In this document: positions 23,948-32,295 of the stretch, piece after piece
Layout of the letters: each line of letters opens with the position of its first letter
Numbering within the stretch: the first letter of the stretch is position 1
Assembly: GCA_016861025.1 (NCBI GenBank)
Contig: BOKO01000004.1
Location: 1-64,000, forward strand
Direction of reading: 5' to 3'
From: Chloroflexota bacterium
GTDB lineage: Bacteria > Chloroflexota > Anaerolineae > Caldilineales > Caldilineaceae
Length of the DNA stretch: 64,000 bases
The notes under the pieces: model-generated
What the model was told of the DNA's origin: nothing
The model's database searches: none
The model's input: only the letters and a program-made list of their open reading frames with translations
Translations under genes and position numbers: made by a program

Positions 23948-25729
23948 ATGCGAGTATCGAAACTGTTTTTCCAGACATTGCGCGAAGTGCCCGCCGACGC
24001 CGACGTGGTCAGCCACCAACTAATGCTGCGCGCCGGCATGATTCACCAGATCGCCGCCGGAATTTTCGACTTTCTACCGCTGGCGTTGCGCACCAAATAC
24101 AAGATCGAAGACATCTTCCGCGAGGAGATGGACGCTATCGGTGGACAGGAGGTGACGCTGCCGATGGTGCATCCGGCTGAACTCTGGCAGAAGAGTGGGC
24201 GCTGGTATCAAATCGGAAGCGATATGGCGCGCTTCAAAGATCGCAATGATCGCGATATGGTGCTCGGCATGACGCACGAAGAGATCATGGCTGATCTCGC
24301 CAAGAAGTACATCAAAAGCTACCGACAACTCCCGACAATGCTTTATCAGATTCAAACCAAGTTTCGTGACGAACCGCGCCCGCGCGCCGGACTGCTGCGC
24401 GTGCGTGAGTTTACGATGAAGGATGCGTACACCTTTGATCGCGACGAGGCAGGCATCGACGCCTATTATCCGCATTTTTATCAGGCGTACTTCAACATCT
24501 TCCATCGGTGCGGCATCGACGTGGTGGCGGTCAAGAGCGACACCGGCATGATGGGTGGGCGCATGGCGCATGAGTTTATGGCGCTCACCGACATCGGTGA
24601 GGATACGCTTGTGCTCTGCGATGCGTGCGGTTACAGCGCCAACCGTCAGGTCGCTGTCTTCCGTAAGCCGGAGCCGCCTGTCGCCGACCAGCTGCCTCTG
24701 GAGGAGGTCGCTACGCCCAACGTCACGACCATCGAGGCGTTGGCGCAGTTTCTAGATATCCCCGAAAGTGAAACCGCCAAAGCCGTCTTCATGATCGCCG
24801 ACATCGACCAGCCCGACGGCAAGGTCAAGGAGCAGTTCGTCTTCTGCGTGGTGCGCGGGGACATGGAACTCAACGAGACTAAGCTGACCAACGCTGTCAA
24901 AGCGCGGCGGCTGCGTCCGGCGACGACGTCCGAAATTAAGGCGATCGGCGCCGAACCAGGGTACGGTTCGCCCATCGGCATTGCGCGCGAGCGGGTGTTG
25001 TTGGTGGTCGATGAGTTGGTGGCGCGCAGCCCTAACCTGGTGGCGGGCGCCAACCGCGAAGGTTATCATTTACGCAACACGAATTACGGTCGCGATTACT
25101 CCGCCGATCTTGTCGTCGATCTCGTGGCGGCGAACGACGGCCACGCCTGCCCGAACTGCGGCGCAGCGCTCTACACCGCACGCGGCGTCGAAGTCGGCAA
25201 CATCTTCAAGCTGGGCACAAAATATAGCATTGCGATGGGCGCCACCTATCTCGACGAGAACGGCGAAGAAAAACCGATCGTGATGGGTTCCTACGGCATC
25301 GGGTCAGGGCGGCTGATGGCGGTGATCATCGAGCTGCACCACGATGAGGCCGGCATCAAATGGCCGATCACCGTAGCGCCTTATCAGGTGATCTTGATCA
25401 GCCTGGCGACCGAGAAGACGCCGGAAGTGACAGAAGCCGCGGAAAAGCTCTACGCCGATCTGTTGGCTGCAGGTGTAGAGGTGCTCTACGATGACCGCGA
25501 GGAGCGCGCGGGCGTCAAGTTTAACGACGCCGACCTGATCGGCATTCCGATTCGCCTGACGTTGGGCGCCAAAGGGCTGAAAAATGGCGTCGTCGAGGGA
25601 AAGCTGCGACGCAACGGCGAAAGCTTCGAGTTCAACATCGCCACCGCCGTTGACGATGTAAAGGCTTTGATCGCCGCCGAAATTGCGCGCATCAATGCAA
25701 CGGTCGCACCCGTGCCTTTTGAAGATTGA
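23948..25729 (+). CDS. proS: Prolyl-tRNA synthetase
   Basis: The 593-residue class II synthetase charges tRNA-Pro. It is of the bacterial type with an editing (INS/YbaK-like) domain inserted between motifs 2 and 3. Seen are MRVSKLFFQTLREVPADADV at the start, the motif 2 region with TKFRDEPRPRAGLLRVREF, the insertion (~residues 225-400), and motif 3 with MGSYGIGSGRLMAVI. A C-terminal anticodon-binding domain follows (WPITVAPYQVILI). The start was set to the ATG at 23948, where the family begins, although the frame is open from 23870. A GGAG site is present. A hairpin after the stop may end transcription. Confidence 0.97.
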   Translation: MRVSKLFFQTLREVPADADVVSHQLMLRAGMIHQIAAGIFDFLPLALRTKYKIEDIFREEMDAIGGQEVTLPMVHPAELWQKSGRWYQIGSDMARFKDRNDRDMVLGMTHEEIMADLAKKYIKSYRQLPTMLYQIQTKFRDEPRPRAGLLRVREFTMKDAYTFDRDEAGIDAYYPHFYQAYFNIFHRCGIDVVAVKSDTGMMGGRMAHEFMALTDIGEDTLVLCDACGYSANRQVAVFRKPEPPVADQLPLEEVATPNVTTIEALAQFLDIPESETAKAVFMIADIDQPDGKVKEQFVFCVVRGDMELNETKLTNAVKARRLRPATTSEIKAIGAEPGYGSPIGIARERVLLVVDELVARSPNLVAGANREGYHLRNTNYGRDYSADLVVDLVAANDGHACPNCGAALYTARGVEVGNIFKLGTKYSIAMGATYLDENGEEKPIVMGSYGIGSGRLMAVIIELHHDEAGIKWPITVAPYQVILISLATEKTPEVTEAAEKLYADLLAAGVEVLYDDREERAGVKFNDADLIGIPIRLTLGAKGLKNGVVEGKLRRNGESFEFNIATAVDDVKALIAAEIARINATVAPVPFED

Positions 25730-25748
25730 GAATTGTGAACGATGAATC

Positions 25749-25796
25749 GTGAAGTGTGAAGTGCTTGTCGGTGAGCGACGCTATTTCACACTTCAC
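25749..25796 (+). terminator. Hairpin after proS
   Basis: Perfect 12-bp stem GTGAAGTGTGAA (25749-25760) and TTCACACTTCAC (25785-25796). Flanking bases (AATTGTGAAC and GACAATTCGC) extend the symmetry further. It is a repeat-derived hairpin with no clear U-run. Confidence 0.5.
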
Positions 25797-25846
25797 CGTT
25801 GACAATTCGCGATTCATAATTTGGCTTTTCCACGAATTTCAGACCT

Positions 25847-27220
25847 GTGTCGAGCTACAACTTTCCATACTACAATACGGTTGACCAGATTTACCACGCC
25901 GAGTGGTCCATCACAAAGCTGGCGCGCCATGAGTTGTTGCGTCGCTCAATCGCTGCACTGTGGCCAGACGGGCATCCGACAAAACTGATCCATGTGGCGG
26001 GCACGGGCGGCAAAGGCTCGACCTGTCGCTTTCTGGAGATGGGCTTCGCCTGCATCGGCAGAGCCGGCGCATTCATGAGTCCGCATCTGTTCGACTATCG
26101 CGAGCGTTTCAGCGTCGACGGCGAATTCGTTGCGCAAGACGACATCACGGCGGCGTGGGAGGGGCGCGTGCGCCCGCACTGTGTGAAGCTGGCCGTCGAC
26201 AATCCTGCGCATGTCCATACATTTCACGAAACATCGATTCTGGTTGCGCTGACGCTGTTTGAACGCCACAATGTTGAATGGGCGGCGATCGAGACCGGCG
26301 TCGGCGGGCGCTATGACCAGACGCGGGCGCTGGACGTGGCGGCGACTGCGCTGACCAACGTCGGCAGCGACCATTCCCACATGCTCGGCGACGAGCTGTG
26401 GCAACGGGCGCTCGACAAAGCAGGGATTGCGCGACGCGGCGTTCCTCTCTTCACGACCGAACGGCAGCCGGCGACGCTCGACATCATCGGCCAGGTCTGT
26501 GCAGCCGCCGGCGCCGCATTTCACACGGTCACAGACGCCGATGTGGCGGCGCTCGACGCTGCGTTGCACGCGCACACGCTTGACCCGTCTCCCGACTCGC
26601 TGCTGCACGCCGATTATCAGAAACGCAACGCCGCGCTGGCGCTGGCAGTGATTCGTCACCTGGCGCCAACTATCGACGAAGACGCAGTGCTGCGCGCTTT
26701 TGCCAACGCGCGTCTGCTTGGGCGTTTCTGGCGCGTCGAAGAGAACATCTACGCCGACATCGCCCACAACGCCGAAAAGATCGAGGCGCTCTCAGGCGAA
26801 ATCCGTAAACAGTTCGGCGACCGCGGCAAAATCCTGGTCGTCGGCATATCCGGGCAGCGCATCTCGGCCAAGGTGTTCCGCGCGCTGGCTGACATTGCGC
26901 AGACGATCATCGTGACCAGTGCGTCCTTCAAAGGGCAAGAGCCGGCACGCGTGCGCGAGGAGGTCAAAGGCATCGTTGGCGACATCCCCGTATTGGTGGC
27001 GTTCGAGCCGCAACAAGCGTTGCGCACCGCGCGTTCACTGCAGCGCAACGGCGAAATCATCATCTTGACCGGCTCGACCTATATGATCGAACAGGCGCTC
27101 AATCCCGACCCCTATCTTCGTCACATGAGCGCCCACTTTGGCTGGCGCATGCAGGAGCCGCACGAGGCGACCGGGGTGATTCACCTCAATTTGCCCAAAT
27201 CACCGCCGCCGCTGCGATAG
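25847..27220 (+). CDS. folC: Folylpolyglutamate synthase / Mur-ligase family protein
   Basis: The 457-residue protein is of the FolC type and adds glutamate to folates, or dihydropteroate to glutamate. The ATP loop is HVAGTGGKGSTCRFLE, followed by SPHLFDYRERFSVDG, and the Mg-binding region reads ETGVGGRYDQTRAL. Late motifs include DIAHNAEKIEAL. Compared with the usual GGRxDATN, the sequence has YDQT, so substrate preference may differ. The GTG at 25847 starts the protein; there is no strong ribosome site. The gene symbol is a family-level assignment. A DHFS/FPGS-like enzyme for another substrate is possible. Confidence 0.75.
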   Translation: MSSYNFPYYNTVDQIYHAEWSITKLARHELLRRSIAALWPDGHPTKLIHVAGTGGKGSTCRFLEMGFACIGRAGAFMSPHLFDYRERFSVDGEFVAQDDITAAWEGRVRPHCVKLAVDNPAHVHTFHETSILVALTLFERHNVEWAAIETGVGGRYDQTRALDVAATALTNVGSDHSHMLGDELWQRALDKAGIARRGVPLFTTERQPATLDIIGQVCAAAGAAFHTVTDADVAALDAALHAHTLDPSPDSLLHADYQKRNAALALAVIRHLAPTIDEDAVLRAFANARLLGRFWRVEENIYADIAHNAEKIEALSGEIRKQFGDRGKILVVGISGQRISAKVFRALADIAQTIIVTSASFKGQEPARVREEVKGIVGDIPVLVAFEPQQALRTARSLQRNGEIIILTGSTYMIEQALNPDPYLRHMSAHFGWRMQEPHEATGVIHLNLPKSPPPLR

Positions 27221-27251
27221 CGCTGTGAAATCGAGACAAGCCACTGTCAAA

Positions 27252-27281
27252 TTGCTGTGCATCATGCGTCTGTGCTACACT
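27252..27281 (+). promoter_or_regulatory. Candidate promoter of the cytochrome gene
   Basis: TTGCTG (27252-27257), an 18-base spacer, TACACT (27276-27281), with TGC directly before the -10 as an extended element. Confidence 0.4.
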
Positions 27282-27354
27282 ACGTTTGACTGCTTTCCTG
27301 ATATAAAGCGCTCTTTACAGGGCTGAATCACACCCAACCGTTGGGGAGGTTTGC

Positions 27355-27915
27355 ATGAAATCGAATCGGGTTCGGCGGCGGGGCTGGTGGCTTGCATCTC
27401 TGCTGTTGATCGTACTGGTTGCGGCGGCATGTGCACCGGATGCAACACAATTGATCATCTCACCGCAACTGGGGGAACAGTTGGCGGCGCGTGAAGCCGG
27501 CAACATCGTTGTCGCTGCGGTTCCAACCGAGGCGCCCAGACTTGCCGATCTCACGGCGGAAGAGATCGTGGCTGGCTTGCCGGATGATGTCGCTGCGGCG
27601 CTGGCAGTTGCCGACCCGGCCAATGGCGCGCAGATTTCGCTTGCACGCGGATGCGTCGGCTGCCATGCGCTCGATCCCAATATGGTCATGACCGGCCCGA
27701 CCTGGTATCACATGGGCGACACAGCGGTCAGCCGCGTGCGTGGAGAAAGCCCTGCGCTCTATCTCTATCACAGCATCGTCGAACCCAACCGCTATGTGGT
27801 GCCCAACTATCCCAACAATATCATGCCAGCCAATTATGGCGAGCAACTGAGCGTTCAGGAACTGGCGGATATCATCGCATATCTGCTTGAACAGCACGAG
27901 ACAGGCGGCGGTTAA
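27355..27915 (+). CDS. Membrane-anchored cytochrome c lipoprotein
   Basis: The 186-residue protein has a signal peptide with a lipobox ending at Cys26 (LVAAAC). After a ~70-residue linker comes a single class I cytochrome c domain: CVGCH at residues 100-104 binds heme covalently, and a later Met in NNIMPANYGEQLS is the likely sixth ligand. It would carry electrons on the outer face of the membrane. No oxidase or reductase gene is nearby to name its partner. It has a GAGG-like site before the ATG and is followed 18 bases later by a zinc-ribbon gene. Confidence 0.9.
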   Translation: MKSNRVRRRGWWLASLLLIVLVAAACAPDATQLIISPQLGEQLAAREAGNIVVAAVPTEAPRLADLTAEEIVAGLPDDVAAALAVADPANGAQISLARGCVGCHALDPNMVMTGPTWYHMGDTAVSRVRGESPALYLYHSIVEPNRYVVPNYPNNIMPANYGEQLSVQELADIIAYLLEQHETGGG

Positions 27916-27933
27916 TCGAGATGGAAATCTGAC

Positions 27934-28314
27934 ATGAGCGAAATTTCAAGAATCTGTCCACAGTGCGGCCAGGCTTTTTCGCTGGAGGCGCGGCATTGCA
28001 GCCATTGCGGACACGACATGGATGCATCGCTGCCTGCGCCGCAGAGCGCCTTGCCTGCACTCGTGGGCAAGGCGGCGGCGCCGGTCTTGCTGGGGGCGGC
28101 CAGTCTGGCGGTCAGCGTGGGATGGAAATTGCTGCAAAATATGCTCAATCGCCCCACCAGGTCGGTCACCCAGCCAATTCAGGTGCGCAAGGACGCCGCG
28201 CCTATGCAACCCCGACCGCGCACAACCATCCGCATCACCACTTCCTGGGCAATCGGCGATTCGAGCGGCAACTGGCGCAAGGGTCATTCCGAACAGACAA
28301 TTGAGATTGAATAG
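27934..28314 (+). CDS. Zinc-ribbon membrane-associated protein of unknown function
   Basis: The 126-residue protein starts with a zinc ribbon, CPQCG (residues ~8-12) and CSHCG (~24-28). One weakly hydrophobic segment (VLLGAASLAVSVGWKLLQN) and a basic tail with TIRITTSWAIGDSSGNWRKG follow. It resembles small zinc-ribbon proteins that are often encoded next to membrane proteins, but I do not recognise a named family. It is 18 bases from the cytochrome c gene, so it is probably in that transcript. Confidence 0.65.
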   Translation: MSEISRICPQCGQAFSLEARHCSHCGHDMDASLPAPQSALPALVGKAAAPVLLGAASLAVSVGWKLLQNMLNRPTRSVTQPIQVRKDAAPMQPRPRTTIRITTSWAIGDSSGNWRKGHSEQTIEIE

Positions 28315-28344
28315 ATACTGAACGCGCCGAAACGCCTGTCTCTT

Positions 28345-29052
28345 CTATTCTAGAGGAATGGGGGCGCCCATCACTGGCGGCGGCACACGGCGAACAATGT
28401 CGATCAATGCAGCGACCATTGCAGGCTTTTCGCGCATTTCCGACCATGCCAGTGATCGCGGGCTATAAATCCTCCGATCCGCCATTACGCCTTCCACCCG
28501 GATGCCAAGGTTTTCGCATAAAAACAGCGCTCGCGGCAGATGAAATGCCTGGGTGACAATGATCGCCTCGTCCACTTGAAAAATCTGGCGCGCCCGATAA
28601 CATGAATCGTAGGTGCGCCGTCCACCGTAATCAGGTTGAATATCTTCGGCTGGCACGCCGCGCGCGATCGCATACGCCCTCATTGCGTCCGGTTCGTTGT
28701 AGTTAATATTGCTGTTGTCTCCGCTCATCAGCAACTTGTCGACTTTGCCTGCTTTGTAGAGTTCAACGGCGGTGTCGACGCGGTCAGCCAACATCGCGCT
28801 CAAGCGTCCGTTGGAGTAGACGCGCGCCCCCAACACCAGCGCGACGCGACTGGACGGCGCCTGGTGCAATGGATGAATGGCAGGTGCATAGGTGCGTGCC
28901 ACCCAGTCGCTCCACCAAAAAGGGAACGCAACCCCACCCGCCAGCAGAAAAATGCCTACAATGCTGATCACCCATCGCCATCTACGATTTCGCATGTAGA
29001 TATGATGCGCCGCGCTCGTCGGCTTTTCGGTGACGTTGCCAACCATTGCCAT
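28345..29052 (-). CDS. SanA/ElyC-like DUF218 membrane protein
   Basis: The 235-residue protein has one N-terminal membrane span (VISIVGIFLLAGGVAFPFWW) and a DUF218 domain outside it. Visible motifs are LVLGARVYSNGRLS, LLMSGDNSN and VTQAFHLPRALFLCENLGI. SanA in enterics is linked to envelope permeability (vancomycin sensitivity at high temperature); the biochemical role of the fold is not settled. It is divergent from the lytic transglycosylase gene, consistent with an envelope role. The ATG at 29052 is chosen; a second start at 28995 would still keep the span. Confidence 0.85.
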   Translation of the reverse strand: MAMVGNVTEKPTSAAHHIYMRNRRWRWVISIVGIFLLAGGVAFPFWWSDWVARTYAPAIHPLHQAPSSRVALVLGARVYSNGRLSAMLADRVDTAVELYKAGKVDKLLMSGDNSNINYNEPDAMRAYAIARGVPAEDIQPDYGGRRTYDSCYRARQIFQVDEAIIVTQAFHLPRALFLCENLGIRVEGVMADRRIYSPRSLAWSEMREKPAMVAALIDIVRRVPPPVMGAPIPLE

Positions 29053-29111
29053 GGTCTCTCAACGGCATTTTTCTGATGACAGTTCCAGAAAGTTCGGAAG
29101 TGGAGATGTTC

Positions 29112-29140
29112 TTGACATCCATCGCTTCGCGTTCCATACT
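29112..29140 (+). promoter_or_regulatory. Strong promoter producing a leaderless mRNA
   Basis: TTGACA (29112-29117), a 17-base spacer, CATACT (29135-29140). The transcript should start within a base or so of the ATG at 29147, with no room for a ribosome-binding site. Confidence 0.6.
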
Positions 29141-29146
29141 ACTGCC

Positions 29147-30859
29147 ATGCACAGCGACGAACAGACGCCTATCGCACCCGATTCTGGGGATCATGAAGCG
29201 AGCACATCGAACGAAACGGCGCAGCCAACGGTGCAACGGTTGCCAGTCGAACTCACCGATTGGCAAGTTTGGGACATCGACGGCGCTGTGTCGGACCTTG
29301 ACGAACCGGTTGACGAGCCGCTTCGCATCCCCGACCGCCAGGATGAGGTGGTGGTCGCCACATTGCCGCAGCGTCGCTGGCAGGTTGAACCAGGCGGCGC
29401 AGTCACATTGCCTGTAACTGTGCTCAACAACAGCGCACAGCGGCTGGCGGTGCGCGCCTACCTGGAAGGCTGGCTCGATGACCGCTGGGTCGCAGAGCCG
29501 TACATCCAGGCAAATCTTGCCCCAGGGGAGCGGCGCACGCTGGAGCTGACCTTTGCGCCGCCGCGTCATGCCAATGTCGAAGCTGGCGACTACCATGTCG
29601 CCATGGTGGTCAGGTCGCTCGATGACCCGACGCGCATCGCACGTCTCGGCGTTGTTCTCACCATTTTGCCCTTTGACCAGATTGCTCTTGATCCGAGTGA
29701 GTTTCCAGAATTGCCGGCCACATGGTGGCGCCGTACGCTGGCGTTGCCGTTGCGCGTTGCAAATGAAGGGAATCGGCCGTTGTCGTTGTATCTCGAAGGG
29801 ATGACAGCATCAAAGGTTGGATGTCTCACGGTTGCAGGTAAAGAGCATGGACATGAGACTCCCTTTTCTCTGCAACCAGGTGAGCGAATCCGCCTGCCGG
29901 TGCGCGTAAAGATGCGACGGCTGCCATTGATTGCATTGCACAGTCGTTCGTTGCCGTTTGTGCTGCGTGCGAGAGCGTCTGAAGATGGGCGCATCCTACA
30001 GCAATTGCGCAGCGCCGTCGAGGTGCGACCGATCGTCGGCGCATGGCAGCTCGCCTCTTTAGCCGGGCTGGCGATGGCCGGCGCGATGGCGGCGGTGTTG
30101 ATCGTCGTGTTGGGCGCTCTCTTTCTACGCATCAGCGCTGGGGAGGAGCGGCCATCCGCGCCGGTTCAGCCGCCGGCGCCAGCGATTATCGTTGTGACGC
30201 TCAACCAGCCGGTGGCGTCGGGCAGCGCCGCCAACAGAGAGATGAATGATGCAGAGAGGGCTGCCTTTGTGGGCGACCCGGCTGGAGCAAGGATCGGACA
30301 GCCCGATCCCTCTTTGCCGCTCGTCCTGCCCGACCAGATCACGGCGCCGGGCAGTGGTGGGCCGGTGCGTTCAGTTGTGCGGCCGCCCGCCGACACAACA
30401 GCTGACGGCGCTTCGGTTGCATCCTCAACGGCGCGCCCGATGACCTACGCACAGATGTTTCAGACCATCGGCGTTCAATATGACCTCGACTGGCGAATGC
30501 TGGCTGCACAGGCGTACATAGAAAGCGGATTTGATACACTGGCATTGAGCAGCGCCGGCGCAATGGGGTTGATGCAGGTGTTGCCCGGCACCTGGCGCGA
30601 ATGGGCGCCGGTGGTGGGCGCCAGCGATCCTTTCGACAGCTACAGCAATGTGCAGGTGGCGGCTATCTACCTGGATCATCTGCGCAGCCAGTTGGCGCGC
30701 CGCGGCTACATCGAAAAAGAGTGGACGTTGGTGGCGTATCATTGGGGAATAGACCGGCTCAACAACTTTTTGGCGGAAGGCGGCTCCTGGCAGGATCTGC
30801 CAGAAGCGCGGCGGCGCTATGCCGAAGACATCCTGCGCATCGCTCAGACGTTGCCTTGA
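29147..30859 (+). CDS. Membrane-anchored protein with a C-terminal lytic transglycosylase (SLT) domain
   Basis: The 570-residue protein starts at MHSDEQTPIA. Residues ~75-325 look like beta-sandwich domains rich in proline-delimited strands (e.g. QPGERIRLPVRVKMRRL), with no signal peptide. One membrane span follows (LAGLAMAGAMAAVLIVVLGALFL), then a flexible linker and an SLT domain: AAQAYIESGFDTLALSSAGAMGLMQVLPGTW, where the Glu of IESGF is the catalytic acid. The N-terminal region would be cytoplasmic and the SLT domain would cut peptidoglycan outside. The start was moved from 29030 because of the promoter spacing. The GyrA-CTD protein follows 29 bases later. Confidence 0.85.
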   Translation: MHSDEQTPIAPDSGDHEASTSNETAQPTVQRLPVELTDWQVWDIDGAVSDLDEPVDEPLRIPDRQDEVVVATLPQRRWQVEPGGAVTLPVTVLNNSAQRLAVRAYLEGWLDDRWVAEPYIQANLAPGERRTLELTFAPPRHANVEAGDYHVAMVVRSLDDPTRIARLGVVLTILPFDQIALDPSEFPELPATWWRRTLALPLRVANEGNRPLSLYLEGMTASKVGCLTVAGKEHGHETPFSLQPGERIRLPVRVKMRRLPLIALHSRSLPFVLRARASEDGRILQQLRSAVEVRPIVGAWQLASLAGLAMAGAMAAVLIVVLGALFLRISAGEERPSAPVQPPAPAIIVVTLNQPVASGSAANREMNDAERAAFVGDPAGARIGQPDPSLPLVLPDQITAPGSGGPVRSVVRPPADTTADGASVASSTARPMTYAQMFQTIGVQYDLDWRMLAAQAYIESGFDTLALSSAGAMGLMQVLPGTWREWAPVVGASDPFDSYSNVQVAAIYLDHLRSQLARRGYIEKEWTLVAYHWGIDRLNNFLAEGGSWQDLPEARRRYAEDILRIAQTLP

Positions 30860-30888
30860 TTCGCAAGTATAAATTTGGAGTAATCGTG

Positions 30889-31932
30889 ATGGAGCGACCC
30901 GATCTCAGCAATGTGTCTCCCGAAGTGCTGGCTTATATCGAAGAACTGGAAGACAAATTGGCGGCTGCGCAAGAGCGTTCGGAAGAAAGCGGTCGTAGCG
31001 ACGCGTCGCTCGAACCGAGCGAGCCGCCCACAACGATAAACCTGATTACAATTAGCGCTGGCGGCGTCGCAAAGCGCACCCCGCGCCATCTGTACACACG
31101 TCAGCGCCGCGGTGGGATGGGGGTCTTTGATCTCGACGCCCCAGACAACGATCCGCCTGCGTTTTTGACCATGGCGGACAGCAGCGCTGGCTTGATCTTA
31201 CTGACCAACCAGGGCCGCGTCTTCCGGCTGCCGGTCGCCGAGATTCCCGAACGCGAGGTGCGCAGCCGCGGCGAGTCTATCGTTGCGCCTTTTCCCATGC
31301 GTCCCGACGAACGACTTGCAGTGGTTGCACCCGATCTCGTGAGCAGCAACGCCTTTCTGGTGCTGGTGACTGAACGAGGGCAGGTGCGACGCATCGCCCG
31401 TCAATATCTGGGAACCTCACTGCAACCTGGCGCGATCATGTTTGATCCGCGCGAAGGCGGTGCGCCCGCTGCGGCCTGTTGGAGCAGCGGCGGCGACGAA
31501 CTTTTCATTGTGACGCGCAACGGTCAGGCAATTCGTTTTGCCGAGCGTCTGGTGCCGGTGCGCGGATGTCTGGGGATGCGCGTAGAGCCGGGTGACCGCG
31601 TTGCGGCAGTCGTCGCCACCACGCCGTCTGGCGGCGTCTTCTTGCTCAGCCGGGATGGCAAAGGCACGATCCGGCTGATGAGCGGTTTTGCCGCCAATAA
31701 ATCGCCCGGCGCCAGCGGTAAAGTTGCGATGAAAGCCGATGCGATTGTGGGCGCCGTCGCCGTCGATGAGCGGAGCGACCTCTTTGCCATTTCTCGACTC
31801 GGCAAAATCATCCGTTTTCAGGCAAACGAGACGCCGGCCAAAGAGGGCGTTGTGCAGGGCGTCAACTGCATGAGCCTGCGCGCCGACGAATGCGTCGCTG
31901 TTGCTGGTGCATCGATTCCACACGCCGTGTGA
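30889..31932 (+). CDS. Free-standing GyrA C-terminal-domain-like beta-pinwheel protein
   Basis: The 347-residue protein has a short helical N-terminus (PEVLAYIEELEDKLAAAQER) and then about six GyrA-type blades, each with a hydrophobic strand and a turn such as ILLTNQGRVFRLPV, LVTERGQVRRIA, IVTRNGQAIRFAE, LLSRDGKGTIRLMS and AISRLGKIIRFQ. A GyrA-box-like QRRGGMG sits at residues 72-78, where classical GyrA has QRRGGKG. There is no breakage-reunion domain or catalytic Tyr. It is likely a DNA-wrapping or DNA-binding accessory, perhaps a partner of gyrase or topoisomerase IV. A TTTGGAG site precedes the ATG. It is downstream of the SLT gene, possibly in one transcript. Confidence 0.82.
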   Translation: MERPDLSNVSPEVLAYIEELEDKLAAAQERSEESGRSDASLEPSEPPTTINLITISAGGVAKRTPRHLYTRQRRGGMGVFDLDAPDNDPPAFLTMADSSAGLILLTNQGRVFRLPVAEIPEREVRSRGESIVAPFPMRPDERLAVVAPDLVSSNAFLVLVTERGQVRRIARQYLGTSLQPGAIMFDPREGGAPAAACWSSGGDELFIVTRNGQAIRFAERLVPVRGCLGMRVEPGDRVAAVVATTPSGGVFLLSRDGKGTIRLMSGFAANKSPGASGKVAMKADAIVGAVAVDERSDLFAISRLGKIIRFQANETPAKEGVVQGVNCMSLRADECVAVAGASIPHAV

Positions 31933-31952
31933 CCGTGCGCCGTGTGACCGTA
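31923..31952. repeat. 15-base tandem repeat across a stop codon
   Basis: Two copies of a 15-base unit beginning CGCCGTGTGACCGT, at 31923 and 31938. The first copy contains the stop of the GyrA-CTD gene. A perfect CACACG-C-CGTGTG palindrome overlaps it. Confidence 0.7.
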
Positions 31953-32295
31953 CGCTAACCCTCCAAATCACACTGCTTTTTTTGTTGTAGCTCTGCATTG
32001 GCAGCTCGGCGTGAAGACGGTAATCATCCGTTAATCATACGCAAACACTTTTTGTACAAAATACACTATGTTGTGTGCGGAACATCTGCTATACTTTGGC
32101 AGTTAGTGATCTGACAGCGCTCCATCGTCTGTTCTGGATGGACAAGCTGGAGATGGCTGCGGTTAGCAGCAGAGGTTCGCCATATTCTGTGGCGTTGGAT
32201 GCACACGCCAGCGAATAAGGTGGTGCGGTGTGTAATCTAGTTTCGAGTCGGGCAGCGATAATTTCCTGCCAGATTTCGCTTGAAAGGAGTAAACA
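31953..32295. other. Intergenic region before the ParB-like gene
   Basis: No gene recognised. It holds T-rich stretches that could aid termination, a promoter at 32087, and a ~190-base leader before the ParB-like gene. The leader has no recognised riboswitch. Confidence 0.4.
32087..32095 (+). promoter_or_regulatory. Extended -10 promoter of the ParB-like gene
   Basis: TGC-TATACT (32087-32095), with no clear -35. It predicts a leader of about 190 bases. Confidence 0.45.
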
